Shown: positions 12,794 to 22,230, counted from the first letter of the stretch. The stretch: DNA of 29,217 nt from JABIDZ01 sp964402905 (GCA_964402905.1 CAYODU010000007.1:1-29217), one strand, 5' to 3'. The notes: generated from the letters alone by a model not told the origin. A program made the numbers and translations.

Positions 12794-14002
12794 GTGTTGC
12801 TATTGATTAAGCTGAATCATCATGAAGACCAATTTTGGAATGATATTGATGTTCCAGTTTCTGATGTTAGAAAGATTGCTAAAGGTTCTTTTAAAAAAGC
12901 TGTTAATTACCTAAAATCTTACTCTGCATTAAACAAAGAGTTTTTGGGAGAATTAGCGGATGATTTTGAGCTTGATGTTGAGAAAATCAAAGTTAATTCA
13001 GTTATTGAAACAATAAAGGATAAACACGAAGAGCTATTTTTTGTGTTACTAGCATTAAAGCATTTTTCACACAACAAATCAACAGAATTTATTCAGAAAT
13101 ATGCTGAGAAATACTATAAGATAAAATCAGATTTAGATGTATCAAATAGATTGTTTCTTTTATACAAGCTCTACAAAAAAGACTCAACTCAATTTCAGCG
13201 TCTCTATTGGAGTTATAAAGTTTGGAGAAGAACATTTGAAAAGTATAAAATAGATGAACCCCAAGGAAGCTTTTTTGAATGGATGAACACGTCTGTTGCA
13301 AAACAAGAGTTTGAAAAGAAATTATCCGAGTTTGCCAAGAAGAAAGCAACTACTATTCGTTGTTGGTATGTGTTAGAAGAATCTGATTCAAATGTATTTT
13401 GCATTCGTGGTTTTCCTAAAGCGATTATCAATCCGGGCGTAAATAAAAATGATGAAATTGACCGCGCTGACACCTTAATTGTCAGAGTGTACAAGGATAA
13501 CAAAATAGGGATTGCACGAGGCAGTATAACTCAAGCTAAAAAAATGTTTAACTATTTACTTAAACAACAAAACTCCAAGGGCTCATTTACGCGTATCGTT
13601 AATTATTTCAATCAGGTTGCGTTCTTTTCTTTTATGAAAAAGATTATGAAAACTGAACAATCTGACGGTAAATTGGTTTCAATTACTTTTTCAAGAACAC
13701 AAAGCGTGGACAAACAACCAAAGCTAGTTGTTGCTAGGAATGACAGGGTAGTAGATTCCATTGCTGACTTAAAAAATAAAAATATTGATTTAAATCTTGA
13801 TTTGGGCTGGATTGAATCATTTGATTTGATTATTGGAACAGTTACGGTGCCAATAATTGTTGAAAAATTGGATGGACAACCAGAAGTTGCTTTGTTTTGT
13901 AGTAAGAATAGATTTTCTGAGGAAAGTGAAGCGCAGATAGAAGCCTTTTGTAATAGAAATTCAATTCAGATAACTTATGGTCGTGACCAATATGCAGATT
14001 AA
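12794..14002 (+). CDS. Unknown 402-aa protein paired with an Mrr-like nuclease
   Basis: I do not recognise this family. The N-terminal half is helical and charged (FFVLLALKHFSHNKSTEFIQKYAEKYYKIK; TQFQRLYWSYKVWRRTF), and the C-terminal half has alternating strands (LIVRVYKDNKIGIARG; FDLIIGTVTVPIIVEKL; VALFCSKNRFSEE). No nuclease or ATPase motif is visible. The start may be GTG 12794 or TTG 12803; GAGGTG at 12791-12796 favours 12803. Its stop overlaps the start of the Mrr-like nuclease gene, so the two are made together. That arrangement suggests a two-protein restriction or defence system in which this protein supplies recognition or control (inference). Confidence 0.6.
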   Translation: MLLLIKLNHHEDQFWNDIDVPVSDVRKIAKGSFKKAVNYLKSYSALNKEFLGELADDFELDVEKIKVNSVIETIKDKHEELFFVLLALKHFSHNKSTEFIQKYAEKYYKIKSDLDVSNRLFLLYKLYKKDSTQFQRLYWSYKVWRRTFEKYKIDEPQGSFFEWMNTSVAKQEFEKKLSEFAKKKATTIRCWYVLEESDSNVFCIRGFPKAIINPGVNKNDEIDRADTLIVRVYKDNKIGIARGSITQAKKMFNYLLKQQNSKGSFTRIVNYFNQVAFFSFMKKIMKTEQSDGKLVSITFSRTQSVDKQPKLVVARNDRVVDSIADLKNKNIDLNLDLGWIESFDLIIGTVTVPIIVEKLDGQPEVALFCSKNRFSEESEAQIEAFCNRNSIQITYGRDQYAD

Positions 14003-15056
14003 AGATAGATTTCCTGTTAATGAATTTGAACTAGATGAGCTTAAACCTCTTTTTGAGTCCAAATTGTTGACTTATAAAAAATATAGCTACTATGCATGTA
14101 AGTTTGGTCACCGAAAAGAAGTTGTTAACAAAAACAAAAAAGCATTTTGTCAAACTTGCGAAAAAAATGTCAAATACAAGAAATTTATCGAAAGTAGTTT
14201 ATTAGTGGACTATACTAAAGTATGTGCCTTCATAATTAAAACCCTGAAGGACTTTGGCTATGCAATCAGCAGGGTGGATAAATTTATTGATGTAACCAGC
14301 AGTGGTAAAACAGTGCGGTTAGTTTATGAGGATATTACACAGGATTTCACGATATTTTCTGAAGTCTACTTGGGAAAAGCAATATATTTGGTATCAAATA
14401 CCACGGGGCTTGGGCGATTGCAGACAATTTGCCCGGATTCTATTCTTGATGTAAAAGAAGTGCTTTTGGAACCTAAAATTTTAAGAAACTCGATTGATTC
14501 AATGCTTTGTAAACAAAATTTTGAAGCCCCTCTTGAACAAGAACGCAAAATTGAAAAATTATTGCAACATATTTCGCCCGACAAGTTTGAGCAATTTACA
14601 ACTGATTTGTTGGAATATATGAGAAACAATAAGGGACGCGTACTGAAGTTTGCTTGTTTTATGGAGTTAAATAAATGTAATATTTTTGGTTCAAAAATTA
14701 TTCAAATGGGTAAATCAAATAATGCTGACCTAAGAAATCCTGCGTTAATAGATTGTATTGGGGATATTTTTCAATCAGCAAATAGCATCGAATGCAAAAG
14801 ATATAAGGTTAGCAAAAAAACGAATATTGGGAACAAAGAAGTTCAAGAAACATTGCTTCACGCTAGAAGAGACGGCTATGATTCAATTCTAATTTTCACA
14901 ACCACTAATAAGGTTACTGCTAATGCTTGGAAAGATGTTTTGGATATAACGCATAAACCCAAATTAACAATAATTGATTTGGATTTGCTAAAAAGGATTA
15001 TTTTTGGTCTGGACGCATTCCAACTTATAGATTCTTTTTCTTCAAAAAAAACCTGA
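13977..15056 (+). CDS. Mrr-like restriction endonuclease (PD-(D/E)xK) with zinc ribbon
   Basis: An N-terminal Cys41/His45/Cys58/Cys61 cluster (ACKFGH...FCQTC) looks like a zinc ribbon. The C-terminal domain has the Mrr_cat layout: NNADL (Asp251), a strand with IECK (Glu272, Lys274), then KEVQETLLHARRDGYDSILIFTTTNKVTANA, typical of the helix and strand after the active site. Mrr enzymes cut modified or foreign DNA. The usual GGxGxD is replaced by GKSNNAD, so it is a diverged member. The start may be ATG 13977 or ATG 13992; both overlap the upstream gene's end. The pairing implies a defence function. Confidence 0.75.
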   Translation: MVVTNMQIKDRFPVNEFELDELKPLFESKLLTYKKYSYYACKFGHRKEVVNKNKKAFCQTCEKNVKYKKFIESSLLVDYTKVCAFIIKTLKDFGYAISRVDKFIDVTSSGKTVRLVYEDITQDFTIFSEVYLGKAIYLVSNTTGLGRLQTICPDSILDVKEVLLEPKILRNSIDSMLCKQNFEAPLEQERKIEKLLQHISPDKFEQFTTDLLEYMRNNKGRVLKFACFMELNKCNIFGSKIIQMGKSNNADLRNPALIDCIGDIFQSANSIECKRYKVSKKTNIGNKEVQETLLHARRDGYDSILIFTTTNKVTANAWKDVLDITHKPKLTIIDLDLLKRIIFGLDAFQLIDSFSSKKT

Positions 15057-15098
15057 ACTCGTTAATAGGGTTAAAGAATGGTATTTTTAGGTAAATAA

Positions 15099-15902
15099 AT
15101 GATTTTGATGATTCATGAACAAAGGTTTAGGGAATACAAAAATGGATTTGCTAAGATAATTCATTTGTGTTTTCAAAAAGATTTATTAGTTCCAATTTCT
15201 GGTTCAAAAGAAAATTTTGATATGTGGGCGTCTAAGGTTGTTGGCGAAACACAAAGAAGTGAAACAATAGCTTTTCAACAAATTAATGATTTGTTCTTTG
15301 AAGGCAAAGAAAATTACCTAAAGACAAAGATGGACAGTTTTGGTATATCGGATGAAAATATGCCTTACCTTTGGTTTATGATAGACAAATATTTAATCAT
15401 TGATTCACAGGAGCGATTAAGATTGTTTTTTCTTAAGTTTTTAACAAGAACGGTAACTTACCTAGATAAAAATAATAAAGAAAAAACATTGACCCCTCGT
15501 TCAACATTGCCACAGATTTTTACGTTTTTGAACTATCATTCAATAGATACTAATATTTTTTCTGATATTGATTTTGAGTTGCGGGATAAAATAGCACATT
15601 CTTTGATAGACTTTAAAGACGGGAAGATAGTAATTTTGGATGAATTAACCTTTTGTATAACTGAGACTAAATCATTAGAATATTTAATGCAACAAACTCA
15701 AATATCTTTACTAGCAATTAATGCTTTTGCCAATTCATTTGCAAAAGAAGTTAAAGAATTTAATCTCCTATTTTTTCTAAACTTAATTGAGTCGGATTTT
15801 AATTATGACCTATTTGACATGAGTGGGCTTTATGGGACGAAATTTGCGAACTCTTCTATGCTCCAGAAATTTGAGTCCCTCTCCCAAATAGATACCCTAT
15901 AA
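15099..15902 (+). CDS. HEPN-motif protein, possible abortive-infection RNase
   Basis: The 267-aa protein contains FELRDKIAHSL, an R-x4-H motif (Arg162, His167) in the LRNxIAH form typical of HEPN ribonucleases, followed by a short strand pair (DGKIVILDELTFC) and a helix (SLEYLMQQTQISLLAINAF), as in AbiV- and DUF4145-like HEPN proteins. The N-terminal 150 residues are helical and unrecognised. HEPN proteins often cleave RNA in toxin-antitoxin or abortive-infection systems. ATG 15099 or ATG 15108 may be used; a GTATTTTTAG box at 15081-15090 fits 15108 better. The 3' end overlaps the convergent small membrane gene by 47 bases. Confidence 0.6.
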   Translation: MILMIHEQRFREYKNGFAKIIHLCFQKDLLVPISGSKENFDMWASKVVGETQRSETIAFQQINDLFFEGKENYLKTKMDSFGISDENMPYLWFMIDKYLIIDSQERLRLFFLKFLTRTVTYLDKNNKEKTLTPRSTLPQIFTFLNYHSIDTNIFSDIDFELRDKIAHSLIDFKDGKIVILDELTFCITETKSLEYLMQQTQISLLAINAFANSFAKEVKEFNLLFFLNLIESDFNYDLFDMSGLYGTKFANSSMLQKFESLSQIDTL

Positions 15903-16116
15903 GCGCAGCAAGAATCCATCCATTTGATTCAATGCTTAATTTTCCAATTAAATTTAACAGAAGCATTGTTCCTAAAACTGCAAAAACGAGTATTAATGAT
16001 GTTCGCATTCGAACTCTTGCCAAGTCATGCCAGTTCTGCATTACTGATTTAACAAACTTATTTTTTTCAAGACCCTTTAGAAGTTCATTAATGCTTTCAA
16101 TATCGTTCTGTACCAT
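15856..16116 (-). CDS. Small two-span membrane protein (86 aa)
   Basis: After about 35 cytoplasmic residues with an acidic and helical start (NDIESINELLKGLEKNKFVKSVMQNW) come two hydrophobic segments (TSLILVFAVLGTMLLLNLIG and GWILAALIGYLFGRG). It starts three bases after the stop of the degenerate HEPN-like gene at 16120, so the two form an operon. Membrane partners are common in abortive-infection systems, where they may be effectors; this is inference from context only. No family is recognised. Confidence 0.6.
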   Translation of the reverse strand: MVQNDIESINELLKGLEKNKFVKSVMQNWHDLARVRMRTSLILVFAVLGTMLLLNLIGKLSIESNGWILAALIGYLFGRGTQISGA

Positions 16117-16119
16117 GAA

Positions 16120-16932
16120 TCATTTCTCCTGCTCAAGTTTCTTTAAAGTATCGTCTGTTCTTTTTTTACCTTTGAGATTTAGAATCTCCTTTCTAATATT
16201 TTGATCGCCAAATGTTATTGATAAGGCTTCAGCTATTCCTGCATAAACAAAATATATTCGTTTGACTATTTGTTCTAAGTATTTTTCATTGTTTAGTCGC
16301 AAGTATTCTTTTTTGTCTTCATTAAGAAATATGACACAATCTTCTTTTGGAGTGTAGTCTGCATGTCTTATTGAGTTGCTAATTGTTGGGTTAATGCCAA
16401 TGCTTTCTATAAATTTGTATCTGTCTTTAATTTCAAGCTTTTCCAAAGAGGAGTTTATGAATTCAAACAAGTCTGCATATTTTTTTAATAAAGCATCTTT
16501 TGACAATATACTTGAGACATTAGAAGGCTGTGCAAAAGGTTCACTAAAATTATCAGTTAGAACTCCTTTTTGCATATATTCAAGCAAAATTTCTTTAAAT
16601 GCGGTAAATAACTTTACCTGAGCAAGTTTATCCTTTTCGGATATTTTGGAAAATAGTTCTTTGAATATTAAACTGAATCTTTCGGCAATGTGATGAAACT
16701 CAGAATATTCGCCTACTTTTCTGCCGCAATATATCTTTTCTTTTTCTGCTTTTAAAATTCCTATAATAAAGGACATTCGCTCATCGTATTCTACTTCTTC
16801 AGGGTCTTCTCCAATAAGTTTTCCAACTGTTGCGGACAATCCAATGTATGTTTCTGCGTCGTTCATTGCTTTTTTGACATTTGCTCTCTTTTTTTCATCT
16901 GCAATTAAGTCAAAAGAGTCGTCCTTGTCCAT
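16120..16932 (-). CDS. HEPN-like protein with a degenerate motif
   Basis: The 270-aa protein is mostly helical. Near the end, ISNSIRHADYTPKEDCVIFLN (184-204) followed by LEQIVKRIYFVYAGIAEAL matches the end of HEPN-like domains, where the usual text is RNxIxHADY. The conserved Asn186, His190, Asp192 and Tyr193 are kept, but the expected Arg is Ser185, while an Arg now stands at 189 beside the His. It may be an inactive relative, a sensor or an antitoxin. It is divergent from hsdR and is followed by the small membrane protein gene. The ATG at 16932 has no clear Shine-Dalgarno. Confidence 0.5.
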   Translation of the reverse strand: MDKDDSFDLIADEKKRANVKKAMNDAETYIGLSATVGKLIGEDPEEVEYDERMSFIIGILKAEKEKIYCGRKVGEYSEFHHIAERFSLIFKELFSKISEKDKLAQVKLFTAFKEILLEYMQKGVLTDNFSEPFAQPSNVSSILSKDALLKKYADLFEFINSSLEKLEIKDRYKFIESIGINPTISNSIRHADYTPKEDCVIFLNEDKKEYLRLNNEKYLEQIVKRIYFVYAGIAEALSITFGDQNIRKEILNLKGKKRTDDTLKKLEQEK

Positions 16933-16991
16933 GCATTTTTTGGGTTACGTTTTCCTTTTTAAGTTAATTAATCTATATTTTATTAGTGTAT

Positions 16992-19325
16992 ATGGATAAA
17001 AAAGCGCTTTCTGAAAGAGATATTTGCACTAAATTTATTACTCCTGCTATTGTTAATTCAGGTTGGGATTTGGGTAATCAGGTTCGTGAAGAAGTGTTTT
17101 TTACTGACGGTAGAATAATTATTAAAAATAATGAAGAAACTGCCCGTGGGGAAAGAAAGAGGGCAGATTATATTTTGTATTATAAGTCAAACATTCCAAT
17201 AGCCATTATTGAGGCAAAGGACAATAATCATCCAATTGGGGCTGGGTTGCCACAGGCAATAACTTATGGTGACATTCTGGATATCCCGTTTTCATTTAGT
17301 TCAAATGGTGATGGATTTATAGAGCATGACAGAACAGGCAAATCAAAACAGATAGAGAAAGAACTTCGCTTAACCGAATTTCCAAATCCTGAAGAATTGT
17401 GGAAGCGTTATAAAGAGTGGAAGGGAATAAGTGAAAAACACGAAAAAGTTATTGCTCAAGATTATTATGTTGGAACAAGCACGAAAAAACCAAGATACTA
17501 TCAGCAAATTGCAATTAATCGAACTGTTGAGGCTGTGACTAAAGGGCAAAAGAGGATTCTTCTTGTAATGGCTACGGGGACAGGAAAAACTTATGTTGCA
17601 TCTCAAATAATTTACAAGCTTTGGAAAGCAAAAGCAAAAAAGAGAATACTTTTTCTAACAGATAGAAATATTCTTCTTACTCAACCAATGAATAATGACT
17701 TTAAGGTGTTCAAGAAAGTAATGACAAAAGTGACTGATAGAAAAGTTGACAAATCCTATGAGGTTTATATGGCACTCTATCAAGGCGTGTCAGGAAATGA
17801 AGAATCAAAAAATATTTACAAACAATTTACCAAAGATTTTTTTGACCTTATTATAGTTGATGAATGTCATCGTGGAAGCGCTGCAGAAAACTCGGCTTGG
17901 CGAGAAATATTAAAATATTTTAATGGGGCAACACAAATTGGTTTAACAGCGACTCCTAAAGAAACTGAAGATGTTTCTAACTTTAATTATTTTGGAGACC
18001 CATTGTATGTTTATTCATTAAAGCAAGGAATAGATGACGGATTTTTAGCGCCTTATAGGGTCATTAGGGTTTCAATGGACAAAGATGTGGAAGGTTGGAG
18101 ACCAATAAAAGGAAAAATTGATAAATATGGTTATGAAATACCTGATCGAATTTATAATCAAAAGGATTATGATAGGGGTTTAGTATTAGATAACAGAACA
18201 ATTTCAGTGGCAAAGAAAATAACTGAGTATTTAAAAAATACTGACCGATTTTCAAAAACAATAATTTTTTGTATTGATATAGAACATGCTGACCGAATGC
18301 GAATGGCATTAGCAAATGAAAACTCTGACTTAGCAGCAAAAAATTCTAAATATGTTATGAAAATAACTGGCGAAGATCCGTTAGCAAAAAAAGAACTTGA
18401 TAATTTTATTGACCCTGCTTCAAAATACCCTGTTCTTGTAACGACTTCTAAACTTCTAAATACAGGGGTAGATGTTCAAACTTGCAAGTTAGTAGTTTTA
18501 GATACTAATATTCAATCGATGACTGAGTTTAAACAAATAATTGGTAGAGGAACAAGAATCAGAGAAGATTATGGCAAGTTTTTCTTCACTATAATGGATT
18601 TTAGACAAGTGACTAATTTATTTGCTGACCCTGACTTTGATGGAGACCCAGTTCAAATATACGAGCCTAAAGAAGGCGAGGAAATAAAACCACCTGAAAT
18701 AAAAGAAGACCCAAACAAATACTCAAATCCTCAAGAACAAGTCTACATTTTAAACGATGAAAATAAACCAAGAAAGTATTATGTAAATGATGTTGAAGTA
18801 GCAGTTCTTAATGAAAGAATACAATATTATGATAAAGATGGAAAACTTATTACTGAATCACTTACCGACTACACAAAAAAAGGAATAAAAAAAGAATTTG
18901 CCTCTCTTAAAGAATTCTTAACTAAATGGAAAGAAGCCGACCGAAAAAATGCAGTTCTTGAAGAAATGTTTAACCAAGGAATTCTTTTGAACGAACTCAA
19001 AGCAGAAGTGGGAAAAGATTATGATGAGTTTGATTTAATTTGTCACGTAGCTTATGACAAAAAGCCTTTGACTCGCCGAGAACGAGCAGACAACGTGAAG
19101 AAAAGAAATTACTTTTCTAAATATGGGGAAAAAGCAAAAAAAATAATTGATGCATTGCTAGATAAATATTCTGATGAAGGAATAGAGAACTTAGAAGACA
19201 TAAAAGTACTCTCAGTAAATCCATTTACCAAATTTGGAACACCAATAGAAATAGTGGCTACATTTGGGGGCAAAAAAGAATATTTAACTGCAATCAAAGA
19301 ATTAGAAACACAAATTTACGCATAA
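16992..19325 (+). CDS. hsdR: Type I restriction endonuclease subunit R (HsdR)
   Basis: This 777-aa translocase and nuclease has an N-terminal nuclease domain (ADYILYY...IAIIEAK, with the Asp and ExK residues at about 59 and 74-76), a superfamily 2 motor (Walker A ATGTGKT, DECH box in IIVDECHRG, motif III GLTATP, motif VI IIGRGTRIR) and an EcoEI-type C-terminal region. It uses ATP to move DNA and cuts unmodified DNA when bound to HsdM and HsdS. ATG 16992 is preferred over the GTG at 16986 because of a CTATATTTTAT box about 22 bases upstream. The gene is intact, with hsdM starting nine bases after it. Confidence 0.95.
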   Translation: MDKKALSERDICTKFITPAIVNSGWDLGNQVREEVFFTDGRIIIKNNEETARGERKRADYILYYKSNIPIAIIEAKDNNHPIGAGLPQAITYGDILDIPFSFSSNGDGFIEHDRTGKSKQIEKELRLTEFPNPEELWKRYKEWKGISEKHEKVIAQDYYVGTSTKKPRYYQQIAINRTVEAVTKGQKRILLVMATGTGKTYVASQIIYKLWKAKAKKRILFLTDRNILLTQPMNNDFKVFKKVMTKVTDRKVDKSYEVYMALYQGVSGNEESKNIYKQFTKDFFDLIIVDECHRGSAAENSAWREILKYFNGATQIGLTATPKETEDVSNFNYFGDPLYVYSLKQGIDDGFLAPYRVIRVSMDKDVEGWRPIKGKIDKYGYEIPDRIYNQKDYDRGLVLDNRTISVAKKITEYLKNTDRFSKTIIFCIDIEHADRMRMALANENSDLAAKNSKYVMKITGEDPLAKKELDNFIDPASKYPVLVTTSKLLNTGVDVQTCKLVVLDTNIQSMTEFKQIIGRGTRIREDYGKFFFTIMDFRQVTNLFADPDFDGDPVQIYEPKEGEEIKPPEIKEDPNKYSNPQEQVYILNDENKPRKYYVNDVEVAVLNERIQYYDKDGKLITESLTDYTKKGIKKEFASLKEFLTKWKEADRKNAVLEEMFNQGILLNELKAEVGKDYDEFDLICHVAYDKKPLTRRERADNVKKRNYFSKYGEKAKKIIDALLDKYSDEGIENLEDIKVLSVNPFTKFGTPIEIVATFGGKKEYLTAIKELETQIYA

Positions 19326-19334
19326 AGTGATATT

Positions 19335-20768
19335 ATGGCAATCTCAAATGTAATTAAATCAATTCAAGACATAATGCGAAAAGACGCTGGCGTAGACGGA
19401 GACGCGCAAAGAATATCACAACTTGTCTGGATGCTTTTCCTAAAAGTATTTGACGACAAAGAAAAAGAATGGGAGTTAGACAAAAAATACAAATCGCCAA
19501 TTCCAGAAAAGCTAAGGTGGAGAAACTGGGCAGAAAACCCCGAAGGAATAACTGGGGAAGAACTATCAAATTTCATTAATAACGAATTATTTCCAAAACT
19601 AAAAGAACTTTCAGTTGACAAAGATAAAAACCTTAAAGGTTGGATTGTAAAAAGCGTCTTCGAAGATTCTTATAATTATATGAAATCAGGGACTCTTCTA
19701 AGACAAGTAGTCAATAGACTAAATGAAATAAATTTCAACAAGTCAGAAGATAGGCACTTATTCAATGATATTTATGAAAAGATATTAAGCGACCTGCAAA
19801 GTGCAGGAAACGCAGGAGAATATTATACTCCAAGAGCAGTCACCCAATTCATAGTTGATATGGTAAACCCAAAAATGGGCGAAAAGGTATTAGACCCTGC
19901 ATGCGGAACAGGCGGATTTTTAGTGTGTTCACTTGAAAACATTAGAAAAAGCGTAAAAAGAATTCAAGACAAAGACAAACTCGAAAAAAACCTTGTGGGA
20001 ATAGAAAAGAAACCTATGCCCCACATGCTCTGCATGACAAATTTAATGTTACATGGCGTAGAAATACCAAACATAAAACATGATAATTCCTTAGGCAGAC
20101 CATTAATAGATTATTCAGCAGCCGACATGGTTGATGTTGTGGTAACAAACCCTCCATTTGGTGGCGAAGAGGAAAGAGGTATTGAACTAAATTTTCCTGC
20201 CCAATACAGAACAAGAGAAACTGCTGACTTATTTTTAGTGCTAATAATGAAACTTCTCCGAGACGAAGGAAGAGTTGGAATTGTATTGCCAGATGGATTC
20301 TTATTTGGCGAGGGAGTAAAAACAAAAATAAAAGAAAACCTCCTAGCTGAATTTAATTTACACACAATTGTTAGATTACCCAATGGAGTATTTAGTCCTT
20401 ATACTGGCATAAATACCAACTTGTTGTTTTTCGAAAAAGGCAAACCTACAAAAGAAATATGGTTCTTTGAGCATCCTTTGCCCGAAGGATACAAAATATA
20501 CAATAAAACAAAACCAATTCAAATAAAAGAATTTGACCTTGAAAAGGATTGGTGGAATGATCGAGAAAACAAAAAGTTCAAAAAATATGTTTGGAAAATA
20601 TCTCTTGAGGATATTAAAAAAAGAAACTACAATCTAGACATAAAAAATCCATCCAATATTGAAAGTATTCAGTCTTATTCGATTAATGAGCTTCTTACAA
20701 GATTATCAATAAATAATAAAAAAATTACCGATATAATAACAGAAATTCAAAAAAGTGTGAAAAAATGA
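19335..20768 (+). CDS. hsdM: Type I DNA methyltransferase subunit M (HsdM)
   Basis: The 477-aa protein has the N-terminal HsdM helical domain (ISQLVWMLFLKVFDDKEKEW), the AGNAGEYYTPRAVTQFIVDM segment, SAM motif I DPACGTGGFLV and catalytic motif IV NPPFGG, all as in N6-adenine methyltransferases of type I systems. It methylates the host copy of the recognition site together with HsdS. A GTGAT Shine-Dalgarno lies before the ATG, and its TGA overlaps the hsdS ATG (ATGA). Complete and apparently functional. Confidence 0.95.
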   Translation: MAISNVIKSIQDIMRKDAGVDGDAQRISQLVWMLFLKVFDDKEKEWELDKKYKSPIPEKLRWRNWAENPEGITGEELSNFINNELFPKLKELSVDKDKNLKGWIVKSVFEDSYNYMKSGTLLRQVVNRLNEINFNKSEDRHLFNDIYEKILSDLQSAGNAGEYYTPRAVTQFIVDMVNPKMGEKVLDPACGTGGFLVCSLENIRKSVKRIQDKDKLEKNLVGIEKKPMPHMLCMTNLMLHGVEIPNIKHDNSLGRPLIDYSAADMVDVVVTNPPFGGEEERGIELNFPAQYRTRETADLFLVLIMKLLRDEGRVGIVLPDGFLFGEGVKTKIKENLLAEFNLHTIVRLPNGVFSPYTGINTNLLFFEKGKPTKEIWFFEHPLPEGYKIYNKTKPIQIKEFDLEKDWWNDRENKKFKKYVWKISLEDIKKRNYNLDIKNPSNIESIQSYSINELLTRLSINNKKITDIITEIQKSVKK

Positions 20769-22195
20769 ATATTTTAGAGTTTTATAACAAAGTGGATAAT
20801 TCTGTCGGCGTAGCAAAAATAATTTTTAACCAACTATCAAAAACATATCCTGTGAAGAAAATTAGTGAAATAGCAAAAACAACAAGTGGCGGAACTCCAA
20901 ATAGGGCAATATCTTCTTATTATGGCGGAGAAATTCCTTGGATAAAATCTGGCGAACTAAATGATGGGCTAATTACAACTTATGAAGAAACTATTAATGA
21001 AGAAGGACTAAAAAACTCTAGTGCAAAAATTTATCCCAAAGGAACGTTAGTATTAGCCTTATATGGCGCAACAGTTGGAAAAACAGGAATTCTTGATTTT
21101 CAGTCTGCATCAAATCAAGCGGTTTGTGCAGTTTTTCCAGAAAAGGAGATTAATAAAGAATATTTGTTCTGGTTTTTCAGACAAAACAGACTTGAATATT
21201 TACATCAAAGCTTTGGTGGAGCGCAACCAAACATAAGTCAGGAGGTAGTAAAAAATACTTTAATCCCAGTTCCGCCGGTTGAAGTACAAAATGATGTTCA
21301 AAAGTACTTATTTCAAATAGAAAAAACAAAGCAAATCCTAAACAACAATAGGTTTAGCCCGATAATGCAAAAACTACAGGGATTTATTAAAATAAAACAA
21401 GGTTCTGATAATGTTCAAAACATTTATTTAGAAGATTTTGAGTCAATCTCTAATTTAAGAAAAGCTATTCTTCAAGAGGCTGTTACAGGAAAGTTGGTTC
21501 CTCAAAACCAAGGGGATGAGCCTGATTCAGAGCTTTTGAAAAATATTAATTTAGAAAAAGAAACTCCGTTTGTAAAAAGTGCCTTTAATTTGCCGAAAGG
21601 TTGGAGTCAAGTACGATTTTCGGATATCATATCCCTTAGGCACGGCCACCAATTTATGAGACATGATTTTGTAAAAAGTGGAATACCTGTTGTTAAAATA
21701 GGTGAATGCAAAGCTGGATTAGGTCTTGATTTATCTTCTTGTGACTTTATTGCTGAATCGAGATTAAATGAATTTAAAGAGGACACAATTCATGAGGGGG
21801 ATGTGCTTATGGCATTAACTGGCGGAACTTTGGGAAAAGTTACTTTGGTTGATAAAGATTATGGGATTATAGTCCAAAACTACCGCGTCGGAAACTTTTT
21901 TCCAATTAATGAAAAGATACTTAGTAAAGATTATTTAATTATAATTTTGAAATCAAATCTATTTCAGGATCTAGTTAAAGGCAAAATTAATCAAAATGCA
22001 CAACCAAATATTGGTAAAGCAAATATTGAAAAGTTATTAATTCCCCTGCCGCCGTTTTCTGAGCAAAGGCGCATTATTGTAAAAGTAAATCACCTAATGG
22101 ACCTTTGTGATTCTCTTGAAGCACAAATTATGGAAAGTCAAAAAAACTCTGAAATTTTAATGGGTGTTGTTTTGAGAGAGGCATTTTCAAGTTAG
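20765..22195 (+). CDS. hsdS: Type I specificity subunit S (HsdS)
   Basis: The 476-aa protein has two target-recognition domains: the first at about 30-190 (VKKISEIAKTTSGGTPN...GEIPWIKSGELNDG), the second at about 270-440 (LPKGWSQVRFSDIISLRHG...). The central conserved region NLRKAILQEAVTGKLVPQ and a C-terminal counterpart form the coiled-coil spacers. The two halves set a bipartite DNA target that cannot be read from sequence alone. It overlaps hsdM by four bases (ATGA) and is followed 14 bases later by a strong terminator. Confidence 0.93.
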   Translation: MNILEFYNKVDNSVGVAKIIFNQLSKTYPVKKISEIAKTTSGGTPNRAISSYYGGEIPWIKSGELNDGLITTYEETINEEGLKNSSAKIYPKGTLVLALYGATVGKTGILDFQSASNQAVCAVFPEKEINKEYLFWFFRQNRLEYLHQSFGGAQPNISQEVVKNTLIPVPPVEVQNDVQKYLFQIEKTKQILNNNRFSPIMQKLQGFIKIKQGSDNVQNIYLEDFESISNLRKAILQEAVTGKLVPQNQGDEPDSELLKNINLEKETPFVKSAFNLPKGWSQVRFSDIISLRHGHQFMRHDFVKSGIPVVKIGECKAGLGLDLSSCDFIAESRLNEFKEDTIHEGDVLMALTGGTLGKVTLVDKDYGIIVQNYRVGNFFPINEKILSKDYLIIILKSNLFQDLVKGKINQNAQPNIGKANIEKLLIPLPPFSEQRRIIVKVNHLMDLCDSLEAQIMESQKNSEILMGVVLREAFSS

Positions 22196-22209
22196 TAGCC
22201 TTCTTTTTG

Positions 22210-22230
22210 CCCCTCGAAGAGGGGGTTTTT
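22210..22230 (+). terminator. Rho-independent-like terminator after hsdS
   Basis: CCCCTC/GAGGGG with loop GAA is followed by G and five T residues. It lies 14 bases after the hsdS stop. Confidence 0.7.
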
